Shown: positions 17,866 through 26,460, numbered from the stretch's first letter. The stretch is 64,000 nucleotides of DNA from Streptomyces sp. NBC_00102 (GCF_026343115.1 NZ_JAPEMC010000001.1:3534001-3598000); one strand, 5' to 3'. Translations and numbers: made by a program. Notes: generated from the letters alone by a model not told the origin.

Positions 17866-19722
17866 ATGGACAGGGAAGTCGACGCGGGAGTACGGTCGTT
17901 CGACCTGGTGACGGAGGCGTGGCTGCCCGTTCAGCTCACCGATGGTTCGTCGGCGGAGTTCTCGCTGCGTGAGCTGTTCGCCGAAGCGGGACGGGTGCGG
18001 CGGCTGGTCGGTGACGTGCCCACGCAGGAATTCGCCCTGGTGCGACTTCTTTTGGCCATTCTCCATGATGCCGTCGATGGGCCCACGAGTATCAGGCGCT
18101 GGCGGGCTCTCTGGGAGGACGAGAATTCGTTCGATTCCGTTTCTGTCTATTTGGAGAAGCATCGCGATCGTTTCGATCTGCTCCATCCGGTGGCGCCCTT
18201 CTTCCAGGTGGCCGGATTACGTACGTCCAAGGACGAAGTCGCCGCGCTGAACCGCATCGTGGCGGATGTTCCCAACGGTGATCCCTTCTTCAGCATGCGG
18301 ATGCCGTCCGTGGAGCGGCTGAGCTACGCGGAGGCCGCGCGCTGGGTGGTGCACGCCCACGCGTACGACACCTCGGGCATCAAGTCCGGTGCGGTGGGGG
18401 ACGTCCGGGTCAAGGGGGGCCGGGGGTATCCGCAGGGCGTCGGCTGGGCGGGGAACCTCGGCGGTGTGATGGCCGAGGCGGACGACCTGCGCCGGACCCT
18501 GCTGCTCAACCTGGTGGCCACCGACGCCGGCCTGCTGGACGTCGACGAGGAGGACGTTCCCGCCTGGTGCCGAGTGCCGAGCGGGCCCGGGGCCGGCAAG
18601 GAGTCGGAGATGGTCTCGCGCCCCACGGGCCCGCGCGACCTCTACACCTGGCAGACGCGCCGTATCCGGCTCCACCACGACGGCGCCGGGGTGCACGGCG
18701 TGGTGCTGGGGTACGGCGACCCGCTCCCTCCGCGCAATCAGCACCGGGCCGAGCCGATGACCGGGTGGCGGCGCAGCGAGCCGCAGGAGAAGAAGCACCG
18801 CCTTCCCAAGGTGTTCATGCCGCGCGAGCACGATCCGGCCAAGGCTGCCTGGCGCGGGCTGGAGAGCCTGCTCTTCGCGGGCGCGCCGCTCTCCGGGGGC
18901 CGGGCGAAGGAAGGGCCCGAGAGTGTACGGCCGGTGGTGCTGGAGTGGGTCTCCGCGCTCTTCCACCGCGGGTTCATCCCGGACGGGCTGATCCGGGCGA
19001 GGACGATCGGTGCCCGGTACGGCACCCAGCAGTCGGTCATCGACGAGCTGGTGGACGACGGGGTCACGCTGCCCCTGGTCCTTCTGCACGGTGAGGATCT
19101 CCGGTACGCCCGTACGGCCGTGGTCGCCGTCACCGATGCCGACAACGCCGTGAACGCACTGGGTGATCTCGCGGGCGATCTGGCCCAGGCCGCCGGGACG
19201 GACCGGGCCGTGTCCCGGGACGCCGCCCGCGACCAGGGGTACGGCGCGCTGGACGGCCCGTACCGCCGGTGGCTGCGGGGGCTGGTGGCCGGTGTCGATC
19301 TGGACCGGGCGCGTACGGACTGGCAGCGGGTGGCGTACCGGACCGTCGAGCGGCTCGGCCGGGACCTCCTGGACGCGGCGACCGCGGCGACCTGGGAGGG
19401 GCGGATGGTGGATACCCCGCGCGGCCCGGAGTGGTTCGACGACACCAGGGCCGACCGTCTCTTCCGTTTCCGCCTCGGCAGGGCACTGCCCCGCGCCTGG
19501 GACGGTCCGCAGGAGGCTGCCCAAGCCCAGGCCCACGCCCAGGCCGAGGACGGCGCCCGCGCCCAGGCCCATGCCGAGGACGGCGCCCGCGCCCAGGACG
19601 GTCCGGGCCCGCGCGGCGGCCCGGACTCCAAGGACACCAGGGTCGGTTCCGTGCGGGCCGATCAGGACACCACCGTCGGCGGGACGGACGCCGACGTGAC
19701 CGTTTCGGAGGTTCGCACGTGA
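17866..19722 (+). CDS. casA: Cascade large subunit CasA/Cse1
   Basis: Large subunit (618 residues) of the type I-E Cascade complex, which recognises the PAM and recruits Cas3. The N-terminus FDLVTEAWLPVQLTDGSSAEFSLRELF is characteristic. It starts 11 bp after cas3 with GAGGAGGG as ribosome site and overlaps casB by GTGA. Codon 118 (18217-18219) is TTA, the rare leucine codon read by bldA tRNA in Streptomyces, and the only one I found in the cas operon. The C-terminus from about residue 547 is an Ala/Gln/His/Glu-rich repeat tail not usual for the family. Codons in the first 100 residues are less GC-biased than the rest. Confidence 0.95.
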   Translation: MDREVDAGVRSFDLVTEAWLPVQLTDGSSAEFSLRELFAEAGRVRRLVGDVPTQEFALVRLLLAILHDAVDGPTSIRRWRALWEDENSFDSVSVYLEKHRDRFDLLHPVAPFFQVAGLRTSKDEVAALNRIVADVPNGDPFFSMRMPSVERLSYAEAARWVVHAHAYDTSGIKSGAVGDVRVKGGRGYPQGVGWAGNLGGVMAEADDLRRTLLLNLVATDAGLLDVDEEDVPAWCRVPSGPGAGKESEMVSRPTGPRDLYTWQTRRIRLHHDGAGVHGVVLGYGDPLPPRNQHRAEPMTGWRRSEPQEKKHRLPKVFMPREHDPAKAAWRGLESLLFAGAPLSGGRAKEGPESVRPVVLEWVSALFHRGFIPDGLIRARTIGARYGTQQSVIDELVDDGVTLPLVLLHGEDLRYARTAVVAVTDADNAVNALGDLAGDLAQAAGTDRAVSRDAARDQGYGALDGPYRRWLRGLVAGVDLDRARTDWQRVAYRTVERLGRDLLDAATAATWEGRMVDTPRGPEWFDDTRADRLFRFRLGRALPRAWDGPQEAAQAQAHAQAEDGARAQAHAEDGARAQDGPGPRGGPDSKDTRVGSVRADQDTTVGGTDADVTVSEVRT

Positions 19723-20507
19723 CCACAGCGCAGCAGCAGCCGGTGCTGCCCCGGCAGGAGCCCGCTCGGGCCCCGGCCGAGGCACCGGCGGAGCCGAGGA
19801 GCAGGGCCGAGCGGGTCGGCGAGGCGGTGCATGCCCATGTGATCCCGCTGTACCGGGGCTACCGCGACGACGCGCCCGCCGCCGTGGCCGCGCTGGCCCG
19901 CATCCGGCGCGGCGCGGGCAAGCCCGCCGGGTCGCTCTCCGACCTGTGGGGTCTCATCGGGATGGAGAAGATCGACACCACGGGCTGGGGCGAGGGCGAC
20001 GTGGTGCGCGCCGAGGAGGCGGTGCACCTGGCGGTCACGCTCTGGGCCCTGCACCAGCAGTCCCACCCGGAGACCGCGATGCACGTGCGGGGCGGCCCGG
20101 ACGTCGGCGGTGCGGTGCGCCGCCTCATGACGGCGGGCGAGATCGACGAGCCCGTCCGGAAGCGGTTCGTCCGCGCCGGTTCGGCCCCCACGGTCGAGGC
20201 GCTCGGCGCCCGGTTGCGGGAGCTGGTGCTGCTGTTCCGCCGGGACGGCATCGCCCTCGACTACGCGAAGCTCGCCCGCCAGCTCTACCGCTGGCAGGGC
20301 CCGGGCGGGCGCGCCGAGATCCATCGCGCCTGGGGGCGCGGCTTCCACCAGTACCGGCCGCCGGCCCAGCCCGGGACCGCCGACCGCGACGCCGCCGACC
20401 GCGCCGACGTCTCCCCGGCCTCCGCCACCCCGGCCTCCCCCGCCACTCCGTCCTCCGCCACCACTCCGTCCTCCGCCACTCCGACCGACAAGGACCTCCG
20501 CCCGTGA
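19719..20507 (+). CDS. casB: Cascade small subunit CasB/Cse2
   Basis: Small helical subunit (262 residues) that lines the Cascade backbone and contacts target DNA. The core runs from about residue 28 to 215, with ALARIRRGAGKPAGSLSDLW near the start and LARQLYRWQGPGGRAEIHRAWGRGF near the end, both typical. It is longer than the E. coli protein (about 160 residues). The extra length is a Pro/Ala/Glu-rich N-terminus and an Ala/Thr/Pro/Ser repeat tail of about 40 residues. It is coupled to casA and to cas7 by 4-bp GTGA overlaps on both sides. Confidence 0.94.
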   Translation: MTTAQQQPVLPRQEPARAPAEAPAEPRSRAERVGEAVHAHVIPLYRGYRDDAPAAVAALARIRRGAGKPAGSLSDLWGLIGMEKIDTTGWGEGDVVRAEEAVHLAVTLWALHQQSHPETAMHVRGGPDVGGAVRRLMTAGEIDEPVRKRFVRAGSAPTVEALGARLRELVLLFRRDGIALDYAKLARQLYRWQGPGGRAEIHRAWGRGFHQYRPPAQPGTADRDAADRADVSPASATPASPATPSSATTPSSATPTDKDLRP

Positions 20508-21736
20508 CCCGGACCATCATCGACGTACACGTCCTCCAGACCGTCCCGCCGAGCAACCTCAACCGGGACGACACCGGGGCGCCCAAGACCGCCGTCTACG
20601 GCGGGGTGCGCCGTTCGCGCGTGTCCAGCCAGGCGTGGAAGCGGTCCACCCGCAGGGCGTTCGGTGAACTGCTCGACCCGAGCGAACTGGGCGTGCGGAC
20701 CCGCAAGGTCGTGGAACTGCTCGCCGAGCGGATCGGCCGGCTCGACCCTTCGCTCGGGGGGACGGCGGGTGCCGAGGGTGCGCGGGCGGACGAGCTGGTG
20801 CTCGCCTTCGCCGCCGAGACGATCAAGGTCGCGACGGGCTCCAAGGTCGAGGTTCCCAAGCGCAAGGCGAAGAACGCGAAGGACGGTGACGAGGAGGCGG
20901 TGCTCGCCCCGGAGTCGCTGTACCTGATGTTCCTCAGCTCCCGTCAGCTGGACGGTCTCGCCGAGCTGGCGGTGGAGGGGCTGGGGAGTGAGCGGGAGCT
21001 GAAGGACTTCTTCGCGGACAAGGAGATCAAGGCGCGGGCGCGGGCGTTGGCGGACAGCCGGCATTCGGTGGACATCGCGCTTTTCGGCCGGATGGTCGCG
21101 GACGCCGCCGACATCAACGTGGACGCGGCGGCCCAGGTCGCGCACGCCCTCAGCGTGCACGCCGTGGAGAACGAGTCGGACTACTTCACCGCCGTCGACG
21201 ACCGGAACACCGACAGCGAGTCCGGCGCCGGGATGATCGGTACGGTCGACTTCAACTCGGCCACTCTCTACCGTTACGCCGCCCTGGACGTGGACCGTCT
21301 CCGGGACAACCTCGGCGCGGGGCTCGACGAGGACAGGCCGGGCTCGGAGCCCGTACGGCGGGCGGTCGAGGCGTTCGTGCACGCCTTCGTCAACTCGATC
21401 CCCACCGGGAAGATCAACACCTTCGCCAACCACACCCTCCCGGACGCGGTCGTGGTCAAGCTCCGCACCGCGCGGCCGGTCAGCTTCGTCGGCGCCTTCG
21501 AGAAGCCGGTGACGGCCGACGTCACCGGCGGGCATCTGGAGGGAGCCTGCCGGGCTCTGGCCGCGTACGTTCCCGAGGTGGAGCGCGCGTACGGCGCCGG
21601 GGCGCCCGGCAGTACGTGGGTCGTGCGCGTCGGCTCCGCCACCCAGGCGCTGGCCGGGCTGGGCGAGGAGCTCTCGCTCGACGGGCTGGTCAAGTCGGTG
21701 GGCAACGCGGTCGAAAGCCGGCTGGGCGGCGTGTGA
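20504..21736 (+). CDS. cas7e: Cascade backbone subunit CasC/Cas7e
   Basis: RNA-binding backbone subunit of 410 residues, present in six copies in Cascade. MTRTIIDVHVLQTVPPSNLNRDDTGAPKTAVYGG is the diagnostic N-terminus, followed by RRSRVSSQAWKRSTR. The GAGMIGTVDFNSATLYRYAALD and TGKINTFANHTLPDAVV segments are also conserved. A short Lys-rich insert (KRKAKNAKDGDEE) lies near residue 125. The GTG start overlaps the casB stop, and its own stop abuts the cas5 ATG. Confidence 0.96.
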   Translation: MTRTIIDVHVLQTVPPSNLNRDDTGAPKTAVYGGVRRSRVSSQAWKRSTRRAFGELLDPSELGVRTRKVVELLAERIGRLDPSLGGTAGAEGARADELVLAFAAETIKVATGSKVEVPKRKAKNAKDGDEEAVLAPESLYLMFLSSRQLDGLAELAVEGLGSERELKDFFADKEIKARARALADSRHSVDIALFGRMVADAADINVDAAAQVAHALSVHAVENESDYFTAVDDRNTDSESGAGMIGTVDFNSATLYRYAALDVDRLRDNLGAGLDEDRPGSEPVRRAVEAFVHAFVNSIPTGKINTFANHTLPDAVVVKLRTARPVSFVGAFEKPVTADVTGGHLEGACRALAAYVPEVERAYGAGAPGSTWVVRVGSATQALAGLGEELSLDGLVKSVGNAVESRLGGV

Positions 21737-22606
21737 ATGAGCAGCGTGCTGACCCTGCGGCTCGCCGGGCCGCTCCAGGCGTGGGGTTCCTCGGCCCGTT
21801 TCGCCCGTCGTACGACCGAGTCGGCGCCGACCAAGAGCGGGGTGATCGGCCTGCTCGCGTCCGCTCTCGGCCGCCCGCGCCACAGTGACCTGTCCGATCT
21901 CGCGGCCCTGCGCTTCGGCGTACGCATCGATCAACCGGGCTCCCGGGTGCGGGACTTCCAGACCGCGCATCACCCGGACACCGAGAAGTCCATGCCGGTA
22001 TCGGAGCGGTTCTACCTCTCCGACGCCGTGTTCGTCGCGGCGGTGGCGGGCGATGCCGAGCTGCTCGTACGGCTGCGGGACGCCGTGCGCGCACCGGTCT
22101 TCCTGCCGTTCCTCGGCAGGCGGTCCTGCCCGCCCAGCGGCCCGATCGACCTCGGTCTCCACGAGGACGTCCGGGTGGTGGAGGCGCTGGCGGCGGAGGA
22201 GTGGCAGGCGAGCGCGTGGTACCAGCGGCGGTGGGCCGCGGAGGCGACGGTCGAGCTGACGGCGCTCCTGGAGGGCGAGCCGGGGGACGGACCGGGCGAG
22301 GGCAGCCTCCGGGACCAGCCGATCAGCTTCGATCCGGCCCACCGGCGGTACGGGCTGCGCACGGTCGTCTCGGCGCCCGTACGCGTACGCAATCCATGGC
22401 ACCGGCCGGACGGCCGGCCGGCGAAAAACCGGCGCCCCGCGACGCTTCCGCCGCACGACCCGACGGCATCGCTGACGGGAGCGGTAGCGGGAGTGGGAGC
22501 GGTGGAGGTGACGGCCCCCGGCGGGCATCCAGTGGTCCCGGCGGCGGAGGAACGGACAGCCGAACGGACAGCCGAACGGACAAGGACGGACAGGGAGGGC
22601 CTCTGA
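21737..22606 (+). CDS. cas5e: Cascade subunit CasD/Cas5e
   Basis: Cas5e (289 residues) caps the 5' handle of the crRNA in Cascade. The start MSSVLTLRLAGPLQAWGSSARFARRTTESAPTKSGVIGLLASALG is diagnostic. The body ends near residue 225 (RVRNPWHRPDGRPAKNRRP). About 60 residues of Gly/Ala/Val-rich then Glu/Arg/Thr-repeat sequence (TAERTAERT) follow, an unusual tail. The ATG immediately follows the cas7e stop codon. Confidence 0.95.
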   Translation: MSSVLTLRLAGPLQAWGSSARFARRTTESAPTKSGVIGLLASALGRPRHSDLSDLAALRFGVRIDQPGSRVRDFQTAHHPDTEKSMPVSERFYLSDAVFVAAVAGDAELLVRLRDAVRAPVFLPFLGRRSCPPSGPIDLGLHEDVRVVEALAAEEWQASAWYQRRWAAEATVELTALLEGEPGDGPGEGSLRDQPISFDPAHRRYGLRTVVSAPVRVRNPWHRPDGRPAKNRRPATLPPHDPTASLTGAVAGVGAVEVTAPGGHPVVPAAEERTAERTAERTRTDREGL

Positions 22607-22607
22607 C

Positions 22608-23324
22608 ATGTATCTCACGCGTTTTCGCATCAACACAGCGCGCACCGGGGCGCGGAGGCTGCTGGCCTCGCCGCAGCGACTGCACGCCGCCGTCATGGCG
22701 TCCTTTCCCGAGGCGCCGCCGCCGGCCGGGCAGGGCCCCCGGGTGCTCTGGCGGGTCGACCACAACTCCAACGCCGAGGTGCTCCTCTTCCTCACCAGCC
22801 CCACCCGCCCCGACCTCACCCATCTGGTGGAGCAGGCGGGCTGGCCGGCGGCTGAGGAACCGGGGTGGCGGACGTTCGACTACGCGACGTTCCTGGGCGG
22901 TATCGGCGCCGGCTCGACCTGGGCCTTCCGGCTCACCGCCAACCCGGTCCACAGCATCCGTCGCAAGGAGGGCGAGGAGACGAAGCGCACCGCGCACATC
23001 ACCCAACGCCACCAGCTGAGCTGGCTGTTGCAACGCCAGGAACCGAACGGCTTCGAGATCATGGAGAAGCCGGAGGGGAACCGGGTGCAGGGGTTCGGGG
23101 ACGCCCACCAGGTGACGGTGCACGGTTTCCGCGGCCTGGCCTTCACGAAGGGCACCGCCGACGAGGGCGCGCAGCGGGGTGCCCCCGTCACGATCAGCAC
23201 GGTCACCTACGAGGGCCGGCTCCGCGTGACCAAGCCGGAGATCTTCGTCAACACCCTGACCAGCGGTCTGGGCAAGGCGAAGGCGTACGGCTGCGGGCTG
23301 ATGACCCTCGCGCCGGTCGGGTGA
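22608..23324 (+). CDS. cas6e: crRNA endoribonuclease CasE/Cas6e
   Basis: Cas6e (238 residues) cuts the pre-crRNA at each repeat hairpin and stays bound to the 3' handle. The N-terminus MYLTRFRINTARTGARRLLASPQRLHAAVMASFP contains the conserved catalytic histidine region. The C-terminal glycine-rich loop GLGKAKAYGCGLMTLAPVG is typical. It starts 1 bp after the cas5e stop. Its substrate is the repeat of the two flanking arrays. Confidence 0.95.
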   Translation: MYLTRFRINTARTGARRLLASPQRLHAAVMASFPEAPPPAGQGPRVLWRVDHNSNAEVLLFLTSPTRPDLTHLVEQAGWPAAEEPGWRTFDYATFLGGIGAGSTWAFRLTANPVHSIRRKEGEETKRTAHITQRHQLSWLLQRQEPNGFEIMEKPEGNRVQGFGDAHQVTVHGFRGLAFTKGTADEGAQRGAPVTISTVTYEGRLRVTKPEIFVNTLTSGLGKAKAYGCGLMTLAPVG

Positions 23325-24325
23325 GGGCGGTGGGTTCTTCGGGTTCCTCACTCCGTACGAGGAGTCTGTCCTCGCCCCGGGACCTCAACCGGGTCGGCGA
23401 CCGGGTCTCCTTCGTCTACCTCGAACGCTGCACGGTCCACCGCGAGGATTACGCGATCACCGCCGAGGACGCCGAGGGCGTCCGGCACATCCCCTCGGCG
23501 ACCATCGGCACCCTGCTCCTCGGTCCGGGGACGCGGGTGACGCACGAGGCGATGAAGATCCTCGGCGAATGCGGTGCGGGCGTCGTCTGGGTGGGCGAGC
23601 GGGGCGTCCGGTACTACGCGGCCGGCCGTGCCCTGTCCCGTTCCGCCGCCCTCATGGAGGCGCAGGCCGTCGCCTGGGCGAACCAGCGGACCCGGCTGGG
23701 AGTGGCCCGCGCGATGTACCGGCTCCGCTTCCCCGACGAGGACCCGGCGGGGCTCACCCGCAAGGAACTCCTCGGCCGGGAGGGCATCCGTCTCCGCGAC
23801 TGCTACCGCGCCCAGTCGGCCCGTACCGGTGTGCCCTGGCGCGGACGGCACTACACCCCGGGCGACTTCACCGCGGGTGACGCCCCCAACCAGGCGATCA
23901 CGGCGGCGGCCCAGTGCATGTACGGGGTCGCGCACGCCGTCGTCGCCGCGCTCGGCTGCTCACCGGCTCTGGGGTTCGTCCACTCCGGGCACGAGCTGTC
24001 CTTCGTGATGGACGTGGCTGACCTGTACAAGACGGAGATCGGCATTCCGCTCGCCTTCGACGTGGCTGCGGAGAGCCCCGAGGAGGTCGGGTCGCGCACC
24101 CGCCGGGCGCTGCGGGACGCGATCAACCAGCAGGGTCTGATGGACCGTTGTGTACGGGACATCAAGGCGCTCCTGTCGGTGGGGGCGTCGGGCAGCGGCG
24201 CGGGCGGCACCGGATCCGTGACGGCGGAGTTCGGCGGGGACGCGGACCGGGTGGTGCTGCTCTCCGACGGGGGCGCGGAGGTGGAGGCGGGCCGGAACTA
24301 CGCCACCGAGGAGATGACCTGGTGA
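23321..24325 (+). CDS. cas1: CRISPR adaptation integrase Cas1 (type I-E)
   Basis: Integrase of 334 residues that inserts new spacers with Cas2. It has the Cas1e signature (RVSFVYLERCTVHREDYAI), the catalytic glutamate region near RKELLGREGIRLRDCY, and FVHSGHELSFVMDVADLYK with the active-site histidine and aspartate. The GTG at 23321 overlaps the cas6e stop (GTGA), matching the coupling seen upstream; a GTG at 23330 is an alternative. About 40 residues of Gly/Glu-rich sequence end the protein. Confidence 0.95.
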   Translation: MRAVGSSGSSLRTRSLSSPRDLNRVGDRVSFVYLERCTVHREDYAITAEDAEGVRHIPSATIGTLLLGPGTRVTHEAMKILGECGAGVVWVGERGVRYYAAGRALSRSAALMEAQAVAWANQRTRLGVARAMYRLRFPDEDPAGLTRKELLGREGIRLRDCYRAQSARTGVPWRGRHYTPGDFTAGDAPNQAITAAAQCMYGVAHAVVAALGCSPALGFVHSGHELSFVMDVADLYKTEIGIPLAFDVAAESPEEVGSRTRRALRDAINQQGLMDRCVRDIKALLSVGASGSGAGGTGSVTAEFGGDADRVVLLSDGGAEVEAGRNYATEEMTW

Positions 24326-24341
24326 GGGCGGTGTTCGCACG

Positions 24342-24701
24342 GTGACCGTCATCATTCTCACCAACTGCCCTGTGTCGCTGCGGGGCCTGTTGACCCGATG
24401 GCTCCTGGAGATCTCGCCGGGTGTCTTCCTCGGCGGGCCCTCGGCCCGGGTCCGGGCGGAACTCTGGGCGGAGGTAAGCCAGTTCTCCGGACAGGGCCGT
24501 GCGCTCCTCGCGTACAGCGACGACAGCGAGCAGGGGTACTCCTTCGAGACCCACGACCACAAGTGGCACCCGGTGGACCACGAGGGCCTGACCCTGATGC
24601 TGCGGCCGAAGCAGGGAGGCGCCCGGCACCCCGCCCAGCCGGTGGTTCCGGCGAAGGGCTGGAGCAAGGCGTCGAAACGGCGCCGGTTCGGCGGCGGATG
24701 A
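24342..24701 (+). CDS. cas2: CRISPR adaptation protein Cas2 (type I-E)
   Basis: Cas2e of 119 residues, the structural partner of Cas1. MTVIILTNCPVSLRGLLTRWLLEISPGVFLGG is the diagnostic N-terminus and the length is normal. It starts with GTG 16 bp after cas1 and is the last gene of the cas operon. The two arrays flank the operon, and repeat-proximal leader elements are shared, so Cas1-Cas2 probably serves both. Confidence 0.95.
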   Translation: MTVIILTNCPVSLRGLLTRWLLEISPGVFLGGPSARVRAELWAEVSQFSGQGRALLAYSDDSEQGYSFETHDHKWHPVDHEGLTLMLRPKQGGARHPAQPVVPAKGWSKASKRRRFGGG

Positions 24702-24778
24702 GGAGCCGGACCGGGCGGCGGGTCCGGGGTGCCGGGACCGCCGCTTCCCCTCCCGCCGGGCGGCGGCACACTGCGGAC

Positions 24779-25693
24779 ATGAACGATACGAGCGTCACCC
24801 CCGGCAACCGTACCGATGGCCTCCTTAGCGCGGCTGAGCTTCTCGGACACCCGCCCGGCGCACGCTTGTTGATCGTCAACTGCGACGACTTCGGCATGTA
24901 CTCCGCGATCAACGAAGCGGTGGTGGAGGCGATCGAGCAGGGCATCGCGGGCTCCTGCAGCCTGATGGTGCCGTGCCCGGCCGCTCCGGACGCGATGCGG
25001 CGACTGAGCAGGCGCCCGGAGATCCCGTTCGGCGTGCACCTCACGATGGTCTGCGAGATGCCCGGAAACCCCTGGGGCCCGATGGCCGGGAAGGAGAAGG
25101 CGCCGTCCCTGCTGGACCCGGCGGGCAGACTGTTCGCCCCCACCCCCGAAGGCCGCGCGGCGCTCCTCGCCCAAGCGCGGATCGAGGACGTGGAGCGGGA
25201 GTTCCGGGCCCAGATCGACACCGTGGCCGCCGCCGGCCTCACCCCCACCCACCTGGACTTCCACTGCCTGGCCGACGGAGGCCGCGACGACATCTTCGAC
25301 CTCACCGTGTCCCTCGCCGGCGAGTACGGCCTCGCCGTCCGGGCCTGGCTGGCCCCCGCCCGCGCTGCCATGCGCCGACGCCGACTGCCGGTCAGCGAGA
25401 ACGACTTCCTGGACAGCTACTCCCTTCCGCTCGACGGCAAACCGGCCCGCTACGCCCAGCTCCTGCGCGAGCTGCCGCCCGGTCTCAACGAATGGGCGAT
25501 CCACCCGAGCCTCGGCACCCTGGAGTCCCGAGCCCTGGACGACGGCTGGCGGGTCCGGCGCACGGACTACGAGTTCCTGGTCTCGGCGGAGGCGCGTGAG
25601 GTGTTGGCGGAGGAGGACATCCGGGTGGTCGATTACGCGGAGGTGCGGCGGGTGTGGCGGGAGCGGAACCATGCAGACTACTGGGGGAGTTGA
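24779..25693 (+). CDS. ChbG/YdjC-like carbohydrate deacetylase
   Basis: Protein of 304 residues of the ChbG/HpnK (YdjC) family, metal-dependent deacetylases of N-acetylated sugars. LLIVNCDDFGMYSAINEAVVEAIEQG contains the metal-binding DD pair. IPFGVHLTMVCE and PTHLDFHCLADGG supply the expected histidines and aspartate. The ATG at 24779 has no strong ribosome site. It lies in the cas direction between cas2 and array 2, yet belongs to no known CRISPR family, so its position may be a chance insertion or a neighbour that separated the second array. Confidence 0.85.
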   Translation: MNDTSVTPGNRTDGLLSAAELLGHPPGARLLIVNCDDFGMYSAINEAVVEAIEQGIAGSCSLMVPCPAAPDAMRRLSRRPEIPFGVHLTMVCEMPGNPWGPMAGKEKAPSLLDPAGRLFAPTPEGRAALLAQARIEDVEREFRAQIDTVAAAGLTPTHLDFHCLADGGRDDIFDLTVSLAGEYGLAVRAWLAPARAAMRRRRLPVSENDFLDSYSLPLDGKPARYAQLLRELPPGLNEWAIHPSLGTLESRALDDGWRVRRTDYEFLVSAEAREVLAEEDIRVVDYAEVRRVWRERNHADYWGS

Positions 25694-25914
25694 GTGCGCG
25701 GCCGGTGAGCGGTCGACTGGACTTGGAGGCTTGGGGCGTGGCCGTCGACGTTGTGAGGCGGCGGGGGACTGCGGTGAACCAAGGGCGAGTTGGCACGGTT
25801 GAAGCCGCGAGAGCGATGGGCGAGGTGATGGCGGGCGATACGCCGCTTTTGTCGGAGTCGGCGAAGTTGGAAGATTTGAGCCTAACGGCCGACTAAACGC
25901 CCAGGTCAGGAAGA
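25694..25914 (+). promoter_or_regulatory. Leader of CRISPR array 2
   Basis: Leader between the deacetylase gene and array 2. CGGAGTCGGCGAAGTTGG at 25853-25870 matches the array 1 leader at 16 of 18 positions and lies at the same 44-nt distance from the first repeat. CAGGTCAGGAAGA directly abuts the first repeat, as in array 1. Sequence further left is unrelated to leader 1. Confidence 0.7.
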
Positions 25915-26308
25915 GTGCTCCCCGCGCGTGCGGGGATGGTCCCGCGTGCCCGGCGGCGCACTCCAGCTTCACGTCGTGCTCCCCGCGCGTGCGGGGATGG
26001 TCCCTCGTCCATCGAGGCGACGGTTTGCAGCGCCAGGTGCTCCCCGCGCGTGCGGGGATGGTCCCTGCGTGGCGATCCGGGAGGGGTTGACGAGGAAGTG
26101 CTCCCCGCGCGCGTGGGGATGGTCCCCGACTCCTGCCGTTCTTGGTGGAGCGGTCGAAGTGCTCCCTGCGCATGCGGGGGTGGTCCCACGAAGAGGTTCG
26201 GGTAGACCTCGCAGTCGAGTGCTTCCCGCACATGTGGGGATGGTCCCGTGCGGGTCGCGGCGAGCGCCGCGTCGGTGTTGTGCTCCTCGCACATGCGGGG
26301 ATGGTCGC
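25915..26308 (+). CRISPR. CRISPR array 2, type I-E, 7 repeats and 6 spacers, decaying
   Basis: Repeats begin at 25915, 25976, 26037, 26098, 26159, 26219 and 26280. The first three match the array 1 consensus. The last four carry increasing numbers of substitutions, mostly C-to-T and G-to-A (for example CGCATGCGGGGG, CGCACATGTGGGG, CTCGCACATGCGGGG), which identifies the right end as old. The stem can still form in each through G-T pairs. Spacers are 32 bp except the fifth (31 bp). Confidence 0.96.
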
Positions 26309-26313
26309 GGCTA

Positions 26314-26460
26314 TCAGACGAAGCCGAGGTTCGAGCCGCTCAGCGTGACGAGGATGGCCCATGCGATCAGCGCAAGGGCGACGAGGGCCGTGACGGCCAG
26401 AAGACAGGTCAGGGCGTGGTTGAGCAGCCTACGGATGCCGGTCCGACTCCGAGATGTCAT
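26314..26460 (-). CDS. 48-residue single-pass membrane protein next to array 2
   Basis: A short gene on the minus strand encoding 48 residues: a basic N-terminus (MTSRSRTGIRRLLNHALT), a long hydrophobic helix (CLLAVTALVALALIAWAILV) and a short tail ending in GSNLGFV. The start codon is preceded by GGGGGAGGCGAG, a strong ribosome site. Its stop lies 5 bp from the last degenerate repeat of array 2, with which it is convergent. Family and function are unknown. Confidence 0.6.
   Translation of the reverse strand: MTSRSRTGIRRLLNHALTCLLAVTALVALALIAWAILVTLSGSNLGFV

Noticed and set aside
26127..26158. Array 2 spacer 4 shares a 14-nt match (CCACCAAGAACGGC) with the prophage integrase gene near 55724-55738
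   Set aside because: The match is internal, the seed end of the spacer does not match, and the coincidence reflects similar coding of Thr-Lys-Asn-Gly. It should not be targeted.
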